The notes under the pieces were generated by a model. That model had not been told where the DNA came from and ran no database searches. It saw only the letters and a list, made by a program, of their open reading frames with translations. From the NCBI GenBank assembly GCA_036796215.1, contig DAIRDJ010000198.1:1-7584 (forward strand): DNA of 7,584 nucleotides, read 5' to 3'. Numbering within the stretch: position 1 is the stretch's first letter; the number at the start of each line of letters is the position of its first letter. The position numbers and the translations under genes are program-made. Of this stretch, positions 1 to 6,165 are shown piece after piece. This DNA comes from SLRI01 sp036796215 (lineage in GTDB: Bacteria > Pseudomonadota > Alphaproteobacteria > Geminicoccales > Geminicoccaceae).

Positions 1-49
1 TCAGATCAGCAGGTTCCAAACGTGACTTAATCCAAAATGTCAACAGAAC
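1..49 (-). mobile_element. Possible end of an IS5-family insertion sequence (partial)
   Basis: This strip is visibly AT-rich (20 of 49 bases are G or C), unlike everything to its right. Read on the minus strand it begins GTTCTGTTGACATTTTGG, which from memory resembles the termini of IS5-family elements (IS427/IS1031-like groups) common in alphaproteobacteria. It abuts CTAG at 50-53, which fits the YTAR-type target of IS5-like elements. The TTGACA at 38-43 could be the -35 box of a promoter reading leftward into the element. Only one end is visible, with no transposase and no second target copy, so the call rests on the resemblance, the base-composition step and the CTAG. It could instead be ordinary AT-rich intergenic DNA. 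Confidence 0.4.
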
Positions 50-292
50 CTAGGCGACTTCTATCTGAGCCGCTCCGTTCGCCGCGACGAGCTGAAAGGG
101 CGCCAAATCGGCGTCGGGCATGCCGTTGAGCGTCAGCAGCTCTGGCACAAGAGCTTGCAGCTCGCGAAAAAGCTCATCCAGGCTGACAGCTTCAGCCACG
201 AGTCCGGGCACGTCATCGCTCGAGGCGACCCAGACGCCGGCTTCAGCGTCCCATTGTGCCTGAACACTCAAAATGCGGTCGGAGGCAGCCAT
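50..292 (-). CDS. HicB-like DUF1902 domain protein (putative antitoxin, no partner visible)
   Basis: This 80-residue protein is built around one small HicB-like domain. The segment WDAEAGVWVASSDDVPGLV (about residues 14-32) is the hallmark of the DUF1902 family, followed by a helix with LDELFRELQALVPELL (38-53) as in HicB partial RNase H-like folds. In related loci such proteins are antitoxins that neutralise the HicA mRNA interferase and may repress their own operon. No DNA-binding helix-turn-helix extends the domain, as is normal for the short DUF1902 type. The ATG at 292 has only a weak Shine-Dalgarno (GTGAG, 299-303). A hicA gene would normally follow, to the left, but the gene ends at a TAG lying inside CTAG next to a possible IS end. 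The family assignment is fairly sure; the antitoxin role is inferred, and no toxin partner is seen. Confidence 0.8.
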   Translation of the reverse strand: MAASDRILSVQAQWDAEAGVWVASSDDVPGLVAEAVSLDELFRELQALVPELLTLNGMPDADLAPFQLVAANGAAQIEVA

Positions 293-326
293 GCGCGTCT
301 CACAATCCCTTCAGTCATCTCGATCA

Positions 327-354
327 ATAATGCCACACTTCCCGACCGCGGCAA
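327..354 (-). promoter_or_regulatory. Possible sigma-70-type promoter for the HicB-like gene
   Basis: On the minus strand TTGCCG (349-354) and CATTAT (327-332) are separated by 16 bases, each matching four of six consensus positions. The -10 ends 34 bases before the ATG, implying a leader of about 25-30 bases. The surroundings are locally less GC-rich than the genes. This is a by-eye match only. Confidence 0.25.
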
Positions 355-484
355 GCGGCCCCGGCATCACTTTCTGAAATGGGACGCGTTCCCACAGGCT
401 GCCAGCCACGGCGGAGCGCCGAAAGGAGTTGTCGTCGCGACGTCGACGCCGGGTCCCCGCCGAGCACCCGCTACCGTGCCAACC

Positions 485-525
485 CCAAAAAACCGAGGGG
501 GCGCGGGGGAAATCATTTCCCCCGC
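485..525 (-). terminator. Probable intrinsic terminator downstream of the amidase
   Basis: Positions 503-525 form a perfect 23-base palindrome (GCGGGGGAAAT around a central C at 514), giving a strong hairpin 20 bases past the amidase stop. On the minus strand a run of six T (487-492) follows about 10 bases after the stem, which is farther than in a textbook terminator. On the plus strand the hairpin is followed by T-rich TGCTTTGCTTTT, so it might work in both directions. A second small hairpin, CCGGCT/AGCCGG (539-552), encloses the amidase stop codon itself. The rest of the gap between the amidase and the HicB-like gene shows no convincing gene. Confidence 0.5.
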
Positions 526-544
526 ATGCTTTGCTTTTCCGGCT

Positions 545-2002
545 TCAGCCGGGGGTGCCGGCCGGTGGGCGGGGGTTGATCGGCACGGCATCGCGGACGC
601 CGAGTATGTTCTCGAGGGCGTGGGCGGCGGCCAGCAGGCGCGCTTCGCCCTTGGGGGGGGCGACGATTTGCAGGCCGACGGGGAGGCCGTTCTGGGTGAA
701 GCCGCAGGGGAGGGAGAGGGCGGGGCAGCCGGTCAGCGTGATGGCGTAGGTGATGGCGACCCAGTCGATGTAGGTGGGAAAGCGGTAGTCGCCGAGGTGC
801 TCGAGGTAGCGGAGGTTGACGTCGAAGGGTGGGACGATGGCGGCGGGGCAGAGGAGGAGGTCGTGCTCACGGAAGAAGGCTGCGGTACGCGCCTGGATCA
901 GGCCGCGCTCGCGTTCGGCCCAGCCGATCTCGTCGGCGGTGAGCTCGAGGCCGCGCTCGATGTTCCAGACGACCTCGGGCTTGAGCCGCTCGCGCTCGGC
1001 ATCGAGGAGCGGCGCCTTGTCGTAGGCGAAGTGGGCGGCGCGCAGGATCTCGAAGACCTCGCGGGTCGGGCCGAAATCGGGCGAGCGGTTCTCGATCACT
1101 GTGGCACCGAGGTCGGTGAAGCGGGACGCGGCCTGGCCCGCGATTCGGGCGATTTCGGGGTCGATGGGCACGAGGCCGCGGAGATCGGCGGAAAAGCCGA
1201 CCCGGCCGAGCGCCGGCGGCTTGGTCACCGCCGTGGCGAAGGCGTCGCTCGGCGGCTCCATGACCAGGGGATCGTCGAGGTCGAGGCCGCACATCGCATC
1301 CAGCATGAGCGCGAGGTCGGCGACGTCCCTGGCCATCGGGCCCTGGACCGCAAGGGTCTGAAAGCGGCAGCGGCCGGGGCCGCTGGCGACCCGGCCGATG
1401 CTCGGCCTGAGCCCGACGACGCTGCAGAAGGCGGCAGGCGTCCTCAGGCTGCCGCCGAGATCCGAGCCGTCGGCGAGCCAGGCCATGCCGGTCGCCAGGG
1501 CCACGGCCGAGCCGCCCGACGAGCCGCCGCAGGTGAGATCGGTGTTCCAGAGGTTGCGCGTGGCGCCGAACACCTCGTTGAAGGTGTTGGCGCCGGCGCC
1601 GAACTCGGGCGTGTTGGACTTGCCGAGCACGATCGCACCGTTGGCCTCGAGCCGCCTGACGTGCAGCGCCGTTTGCGTGGGGATGTGCTCGGCGAAGATC
1701 GGCGAGCCGTAGGTGGTGCGCACGCCCTCGACGTCGTTCAGGTCCTTGACGACGATCGGCAGGCCGCCGAGCCAGCCGCGCTCGCCGGCCGCGGCGGAAC
1801 CGTCTTGCATGATCGCCCTGGCATGCGCCCTCGCACGCTCGAAGCAGCGGGTGGGAATGGCGTTGACCTCTGGATCGACGGCCTCGATCCGGGCGATCGC
1901 GGCGTCGACCAGCTCGAGCGGCGTGACCCGGCCGCGGGCGAGATCGGCCACCATGGCCCGGGCCGAGCTGGCAACGAGGTCGGTGGGGGCAGGGACGGTC
2001 AT
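545..2002 (-). CDS. Amidase signature family hydrolase
   Basis: This complete 485-residue protein is of normal length for the amidase signature family, which hydrolyses amide bonds to a carboxylate and ammonia (or an amine). The Ser-cisSer-Lys triad is all visible: Lys86 in LPIVVKD, cis-Ser161 in TCGGSSGGSA, and nucleophile Ser185 in DGSDLGGSLRTPAAFC. The spacings (75 and 24 residues) equal those known for fatty acid amide hydrolase (Lys142, Ser217, Ser241). The C-terminal GCPALSLPCGF (425-435) and LPVGLQIVAPP (440-450) are also typical. There is no signal peptide, so it is probably cytoplasmic. Substrate cannot be read from sequence, and related enzymes range over aliphatic and aryl amides; it lacks GatB/GatC neighbours, so tRNA amidotransferase GatA is unlikely. 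The ATG at 2002 overlaps the upstream stop by ATGA, has only a weak ribosome site, and probably relies on translational coupling. A C8 run (G8 at 653-660 on the plus strand) encodes part of APPK and is a possible slippage or sequencing-error spot, but the frame stays open through it. Confidence 0.93.
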   Translation of the reverse strand: MTVPAPTDLVASSARAMVADLARGRVTPLELVDAAIARIEAVDPEVNAIPTRCFERARAHARAIMQDGSAAAGERGWLGGLPIVVKDLNDVEGVRTTYGSPIFAEHIPTQTALHVRRLEANGAIVLGKSNTPEFGAGANTFNEVFGATRNLWNTDLTCGGSSGGSAVALATGMAWLADGSDLGGSLRTPAAFCSVVGLRPSIGRVASGPGRCRFQTLAVQGPMARDVADLALMLDAMCGLDLDDPLVMEPPSDAFATAVTKPPALGRVGFSADLRGLVPIDPEIARIAGQAASRFTDLGATVIENRSPDFGPTREVFEILRAAHFAYDKAPLLDAERERLKPEVVWNIERGLELTADEIGWAERERGLIQARTAAFFREHDLLLCPAAIVPPFDVNLRYLEHLGDYRFPTYIDWVAITYAITLTGCPALSLPCGFTQNGLPVGLQIVAPPKGEARLLAAAHALENILGVRDAVPINPRPPAGTPG

Positions 2003-2823
2003 GGGCAGGTCCGGTAGATGAGCCAGCCGAGATGTGCCTCGGTCTGCGGGTCGGTGACCTGCTCGAAGCGGTAGCAGGCGGGGTCGAGCCCGGGGCGCTC
2101 GTCCTCGGCCGAGAAGAACGGCTCCTTGGCCATGCGGTCGCGCAGGAAGACCGAGGCCGAGAGCGGATCGTAGCGGATCGGCGTGCCACCGGTGTCGCGG
2201 ATGACGCAGTCCCAGCGGCGGCCGGCGGCATCGCTCATGATGACCTCGGCGAGGCCGCGACTGCGCAGCGTCGCCCGCAGCACGGTGATCGGTGGTGCTG
2301 AGCCGAGCTGCGCGCAGCCTTTGATCGCGGGATAGAGGGCGAGGATGTCGCGCGACCAGTCGGTGCGCAGCGCGTAGGGCACTGGTCCCGCCTCGGTGGT
2401 CGCCTCCGACCCCGCAGAGCCTGGCTGGGTATCGGTCTCGGTCAGCACCTCTGGCAGGGTGCGCTCGGGCAGCTCAGCGGCGGCCAGCAGATCGCCACGG
2501 ATCCAGCCTTCGAATGCCGGGCTCGCATCGTCCAGGGTCGAGACACGGTACCAGGTGTAGTTGCCACGCCGGCTCGCCTCCTCGACGCGCAGGAGGTCGC
2601 CGTCTTTGGCTTGCGCCACGACATTGTTCGGTTGCACCTCGGGCGCGCTGCGCACATTTACCCTGGAGCTCGCTGCCGCATCGACCCTGACCCCGCCGCC
2701 CACCGCGATCGACTGGGCGAGCGCCAGCTTAACCACCGCAGCGCCCGGCAGGAGCCCCGAAAAGAGCGGCGGGCCGGCGAGCCCGAGGCTGGCCAGCAGC
2801 AGGAAGGCAGGGGCAAGGCGCAT
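1999..2823 (-). CDS. Exported SH3b-domain protein of unknown function
   Basis: This 274-residue protein starts with a hydrophobic leader (residues 1-36). A possible signal peptidase site follows ALA at 34-36, just before QS; an earlier cleavage near residue 17 is also possible because of the GPP at 17-19. Residues about 51-116 form a bacterial SH3 domain: VNVRSAP (55-61) opens it, and WYRV (91-94) and GWIRGDLL (106-113) close it. Such domains bind cell-wall or protein ligands. A Pro/Thr/Glu-rich linker (about 117-150) leads to a C-terminal region I do not recognise (150-274), with Cys170, Cys206, Cys250 and Cys273, which could form two disulfides in the periplasm. The ATG at 2823 has a good ribosome site, AGAGG (2830-2834), six bases away. 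The gene overlaps the amidase start by four bases, so the two are probably co-translated, but a functional link is only an inference. No enzymatic motif is seen. Confidence 0.85.
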   Translation of the reverse strand: MRLAPAFLLLASLGLAGPPLFSGLLPGAAVVKLALAQSIAVGGGVRVDAAASSRVNVRSAPEVQPNNVVAQAKDGDLLRVEEASRRGNYTWYRVSTLDDASPAFEGWIRGDLLAAAELPERTLPEVLTETDTQPGSAGSEATTEAGPVPYALRTDWSRDILALYPAIKGCAQLGSAPPITVLRATLRSRGLAEVIMSDAAGRRWDCVIRDTGGTPIRYDPLSASVFLRDRMAKEPFFSAEDERPGLDPACYRFEQVTDPQTEAHLGWLIYRTCP

Positions 2824-2837
2824 CGGTAACCTCTGAG

Positions 2838-2891
2838 TTGAACGCGCATGACAGAGGCCGAGCGGCGCGCGGCCCGGCTGTTCGCGTTCAA
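2838..2891. repeat. 9-bp inverted repeat in the leader of the SH3b gene
   Basis: TTGAACGCG (2838-2846) and CGCGTTCAA (2883-2891) are perfect inverted copies separated by 36 bases, in the gap between the aldolase and the SH3b gene. They lie 15 to 68 bases before the SH3b start, so they could be a pair of regulator half-sites or a long-looped RNA stem in the leader. A further GTTCAA occurs at 2912-2917. In a sequence of this size chance occurrence is quite possible. Confidence 0.3.
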
Positions 2892-2942
2892 TAGCCGCTA
2901 AAGCGCCTCGAGTTCAAATGGATCGAGACGAGGCCAGGACGG

Positions 2943-2992
2943 CCTCCTTCAATCCGCCCGCCGCGGCCCTCCTTCAATCCGCCCGCCGCGGC
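2943..2992. repeat. Perfect 25-bp tandem duplication across the threonine aldolase stop
   Basis: Two exact head-to-tail copies (2943-2967 and 2968-2992) each start CCTCCTTCAATCC and end GCCGCGGC. The right copy encodes the last residues and stop codon of the threonine aldolase; the left copy lies just past it in the gap. Because the unit is not a multiple of three and the stop lies inside it, the duplication does not alter the protein. It looks like a recent replication-slippage event. Confidence 0.9.
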
Positions 2993-4032
2993 GGGATGTC
3001 GAGCACCTCGGCGATGATCGCGAGCGCCTGGTCGATCGCCTGATCCGCGAGGTCGAGATGAGTGACGAAGCGCAGCCGCCTGGGGCCCATCGCCAAGAAC
3101 TTCAGCCCTCGTGCCGCTGCCGCCTCGACCAGTGCCGCGGCACTGATGCCATGGACATCGGCGATGACGATGTTTGTCTGCGCCCGATCGGGATCGAGGC
3201 GAAAGACGTCGTGGCGGGCGAGCCCGCGGGCCAGGGCCCGGGCCCGCACGTGATCGGTCACCAGCCGCTCGCGATGCTGCTCCAGGGCGAAGAGCGCTGC
3301 CGCCGCGATCACACCTGCCTGCCGCATCGCCCCACCGAACAGCCCGCGAAAGCGCCGGGCCTTGGTGATCAGCTCGGCGGGGCCCACGAGTGCCGAGCCT
3401 ACGGGGGCACCCAGACCCTTCGAGAAGCAGACGCTCAGCGTGTCGAAGGGGGCGGCGATGGCAGCGGGCTCGATCCCGAGGGCGGCTGCCGCGTTCCAGA
3501 GCCGCGCCCCGTCGAGATGCAGGGCGAGGCCGGCCTCCCTGCCGGCGGCCGCCACGGCCTCGAGCTGGGCCATGGGCCAGACGGTGCCGCCACCGGCATT
3601 GTGGGTGTTCTCGAGGGCCAGGAGCCGGGACGGCGGGTAGAGGCCATAGGCCGCAAGCGCGGCCGGGCGGACCCGGGCGGCGATGTCGGCGGGGCCGAAA
3701 AGCCCGCCGTCGCCCGCAAGCGTGTTCAGCGTGACGCCCGAGAGCAGCGCGTAGCCGCCGCGCTCGTAGAGGGCGATGTGCGAGGCCTCGTGCAGCAGGA
3801 CCTCGTCGCCGGGCTCGGTCTGGCAGCGGATGGCGAGCTGGTTGCCCATGGTGCCGGAGGGGACGAAGAGGGCGGCCTCCTTGCCCAGGAGTTCGGCGGT
3901 GCGGGCCTCCAGTGCCCGGACGGTCGGGTCCTCGCCATAGACGTCGTCGCCGACCTCGGCCTCGGCCATGGCTCGGCGCATCGCCGGGGTCGGGCGGGTG
4001 AGCGTGTCGCTCCTCAGATCGATGACGGTCAA
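2974..4032 (-). CDS. ltaE: Low-specificity L-threonine aldolase
   Basis: This 352-residue PLP enzyme matches the usual length and layout of the threonine aldolase family (fold type I), which splits L-threonine and allo-threonine into glycine and acetaldehyde, and can act on other beta-hydroxy amino acids. It opens with the family's IDLRSDTLTRPTPAMRRAM. GTMGNQ (60-65) matches the phosphate-binding loop, HEASH (81-85) holds the His expected to stack on PLP, HLDGAR (172-177) supplies Asp174 for the pyridine nitrogen, and CFSKGLGAPVGS (202-213) carries the Schiff-base Lys205. No export signal, so cytoplasmic. The start is TTG at 4032, chosen because it gives the family N-terminus exactly and has GAAAGG eight bases upstream. 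It lies 32 bases after the AsmA gene, so it is probably in the same transcript; a functional link to it is not evident. The stop codon lies in a 25-bp tandem duplication. Confidence 0.95.
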   Translation of the reverse strand: MTVIDLRSDTLTRPTPAMRRAMAEAEVGDDVYGEDPTVRALEARTAELLGKEAALFVPSGTMGNQLAIRCQTEPGDEVLLHEASHIALYERGGYALLSGVTLNTLAGDGGLFGPADIAARVRPAALAAYGLYPPSRLLALENTHNAGGGTVWPMAQLEAVAAAGREAGLALHLDGARLWNAAAALGIEPAAIAAPFDTLSVCFSKGLGAPVGSALVGPAELITKARRFRGLFGGAMRQAGVIAAAALFALEQHRERLVTDHVRARALARGLARHDVFRLDPDRAQTNIVIADVHGISAAALVEAAAARGLKFLAMGPRRLRFVTHLDLADQAIDQALAIIAEVLDIPPRRAD

Positions 4033-4040
4033 GCGGGCAA

Positions 4041-4046
4041 CCTTTC
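4041..4046 (-). promoter_or_regulatory. Ribosome binding site deciding the TTG start of ltaE
   Basis: GAAAGG on the minus strand ends eight bases before the TTG at 4032. No ATG or GTG in frame lies nearby that would keep the conserved N-terminus, so this site supports the TTG start. It falls in the 32-base gap after the AsmA gene stop. Confidence 0.6.
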
Positions 4047-4064
4047 GCTTGGCAGCGGTGGTGG

Positions 4065-6155
4065 TCAGCGGTTGAGCAGGCCGCCGAGCCCTTCGAGCAG
4101 GCGGCCGGCCGGATCCTCGGCCGGGGCGTCGGTCTCGCTCTCGGCCGGGCGATCGCCACCGCCGAGCACCCCGCCCAACCCTTCGAGCACGCTGCCGAGC
4201 GGCGAGTCGGCGCCGACCCCGAAGCTCTCGCGGAGATCCTGCAAGAGCTCGGGATTGCCCGCGATGCCGCGCACGACCTCGGCCAGGGCCGCCGGATCAT
4301 CGATGTCGCCCGAGAGCGTGCCGCCGAGGTCGAGGCGGATCGCCGGATCGGCCCACGGCCCCTGGATGACCAGCGGCATCCCGGCCTGGAACGCGGCATC
4401 ACTGCTGGCGTCCTGGCCCTCCAGGGTCGCGGCGAGGCGCGGCAGCAGCCGGTAGGCCAGCATCTGCTCGCCGAGATCGACCGTCCCGGCACCGGTGACG
4501 CGCAGCACCGGGGCGTTGAGGGCGAAGTCCTGGTTGTCGAGCACGCCATCGGTGATCGTGAAGCTGCCGCCGGCCTCGGCGAAATCGGTCCGCTGCGCTT
4601 CGGCTGCCGCACGCTCGACGCCGAGTGTCATCACCTGACGGATGGTGGCGCCGATATTGATGCCGAGGATGGCGCCGTCGCGTGCCAGCAGCGCACCATC
4701 GCCATCGAGGCCGCGCATCAGCGCGTCGACGCTGTCGCCCTCGCTGGTCACGGCGAAGCGGACATTGCCGGTCCCGGCGAGCCAGTCGAGATCGGCAATC
4801 GCGACGAGCAGCGGCTCCAGCTGGACCGCGGTGATCTCCGCCTCGGTGTCGAGGCCCAGCATGGCACCGTTGGTCAGGGTCAATGCCGCCACGAGCTGGC
4901 CATCGTAGAGAGCGAGCTCGGCGATCTCGGCCCGGGTCGTCGTCGCGTCGGCGACGAGACCCAGACGACCGGCGCCGAGCTCGATCTCGTGAGTGACGAG
5001 GCCGGCCAGCTGCACCTCGAGATCGACATCGAGCGGCAACGGCAGCGGCAGGTCGAGCGGCTCGGTCGGCCAGCCGTCGGCCCCGGCCGCCCCGGCCGTT
5101 GTCGGTTGATCTGACGCCGGCCGGTCGGCGGCCGCCGCGTCGCGCGGTGCGAGATAGGGGCGGAGATCGATCAGGCCGAGATCGAGGCGGCCGGCGAGTT
5201 TCATCCGCTCGCCCGTCGAGAGTTCGAGATCGCCGCCGATGGTCAAATCGTCGACCTCGAGCTCGAGGGCGCGCAGGACCACGCCGGTTGGCGCTGCCGC
5301 CATGTCGACGGTGAGTGCGATGGCCTCGAGGGCGCCTGCCGGCAGCTCGACCGGCTGGCCCAGCCAGTCGAGCAGCACCCGGGGCGCCATGTCGGCGGTG
5401 AGGGCGACGACCGCGTTGCCGCTCGGTGACGCCTCGCCGTCGGCGGCGACGCCGAGGCCAGGGGCGGCGAGATCGAGGGTCAGCGAGCTCGGCTCGCCGT
5501 GCAGGAAGGCGTTGAGATCGGCCACGACCGCGTTCAGGGTCGCCCGCTCGCCGGCGCTGGTGACGCTGCCGTCGACATTGAGCGCGGTGGCGCCGGGGTC
5601 GCTGCGCGCCCAGAGCTCGATGCCGGTGAAGCTGCGCGTCTCGCCGCGGCTGCGATCGGCGAGGCTGACACTGCCGTCGACGACGCGGATCTCGCCGATC
5701 CGGATCTCGGGCAAGGAGCTGCCGCCGCCATCGGTCGCACCCTCGCCGCCACCGGTGCTCTGCCCCGGCGCGCCCGGCGCCCAGCTCGGCGTGCCGTCCT
5801 CGCGGATCTCGAGGGCGAGGCTCGGACGCTCGATGATCAGGCGCTCGAGGGCGACGACGCCACCCAGATAGGCCAAGGCGTCGAGCTCGAGATCGACCCG
5901 GTCGATACGCACGAGCTCCGGCGTCTCGGCCCAGTCGGGGTTGGCGAGGCGGACATCGGCGAGGCTCAAGGCGAATGGCCGCCAGGGCCGCAAGGTGAGG
6001 GGGCCGTCGATCGTGAACTCGCGGCCAAGGGCCGCCGATACGCGCTCCTCCACCTGCGCCTTGATCACGTCGCGCGGCAGGACGAAGGGCAGGACGACGG
6101 CAACGCCCAAAAGGGCGATGACGAGCAGGAGAAGGCCGAGCAGCAGCTTTTTCAT
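4065..6155 (-). CDS. AsmA family envelope protein
   Basis: This 696-residue protein has a Lys-Lys N-terminus and one strong membrane helix (about residues 4-26), then a long beta-rich body, as in AsmA-like proteins anchored in the inner membrane and reaching into the periplasm. AsmA hallmarks are present: LPRDVIKAQVEERVSAALGREF (26-47) followed by DGPLTLRPWRPFALSLADVRLANPDW (50-75), and a C-terminal part with GGSFTITDGVLDNQDFAL (529-546), GAGTVDL (555-561), MPLVIQGPWADPAIRLDL (593-610). Gly/Ser- and Ala-rich linkers (127-148, 337-362) separate the modules. The C-terminus carries a repeated motif, VLEGLGGVL (656-664) and LLEGLGGLL (686-694), which may form short amphipathic helices. AsmA-family proteins are linked to outer-membrane assembly and lipid transfer; the exact role here is inferred. 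The ATG is 10 bases after the ftsH stop, with GAGAG overlapping that stop, pointing to co-translation. Confidence 0.9.
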   Translation of the reverse strand: MKKLLLGLLLLVIALLGVAVVLPFVLPRDVIKAQVEERVSAALGREFTIDGPLTLRPWRPFALSLADVRLANPDWAETPELVRIDRVDLELDALAYLGGVVALERLIIERPSLALEIREDGTPSWAPGAPGQSTGGGEGATDGGGSSLPEIRIGEIRVVDGSVSLADRSRGETRSFTGIELWARSDPGATALNVDGSVTSAGERATLNAVVADLNAFLHGEPSSLTLDLAAPGLGVAADGEASPSGNAVVALTADMAPRVLLDWLGQPVELPAGALEAIALTVDMAAAPTGVVLRALELEVDDLTIGGDLELSTGERMKLAGRLDLGLIDLRPYLAPRDAAAADRPASDQPTTAGAAGADGWPTEPLDLPLPLPLDVDLEVQLAGLVTHEIELGAGRLGLVADATTTRAEIAELALYDGQLVAALTLTNGAMLGLDTEAEITAVQLEPLLVAIADLDWLAGTGNVRFAVTSEGDSVDALMRGLDGDGALLARDGAILGINIGATIRQVMTLGVERAAAEAQRTDFAEAGGSFTITDGVLDNQDFALNAPVLRVTGAGTVDLGEQMLAYRLLPRLAATLEGQDASSDAAFQAGMPLVIQGPWADPAIRLDLGGTLSGDIDDPAALAEVVRGIAGNPELLQDLRESFGVGADSPLGSVLEGLGGVLGGGDRPAESETDAPAEDPAGRLLEGLGGLLNR

Positions 6156-6165
6156 CAGTGGTCTC

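Noticed and set aside
367..591. A 74-codon minus-strand frame between the amidase and the HicB-like gene
   Set aside because: It begins inside the amidase, runs through the hairpin region, has no clear ribosome site and looks like no known protein.
545..2002. Amidase as GatA of the tRNA amidotransferase
   Set aside because: No gatB or gatC neighbour is seen, and the sequence around the triad is the general amidase form.
155..2017. A 620-codon open frame on the plus strand opposite the amidase
   Set aside because: It is the antisense shadow of a gene with an intact catalytic triad; the translation is low-complexity Gly/Ala/Arg/Glu-rich, as is usual for GC-rich DNA.
3058..4455. A 465-codon open frame on the plus strand
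   Set aside because: Antisense to ltaE and the asmA 3' end; no recognisable motif and skewed composition.
2888..4612. A 574-codon open frame on the minus strand across asmA and ltaE
   Set aside because: It overlaps two well-supported genes in another frame and its translation is Arg/Pro/Ser-rich with no domain.
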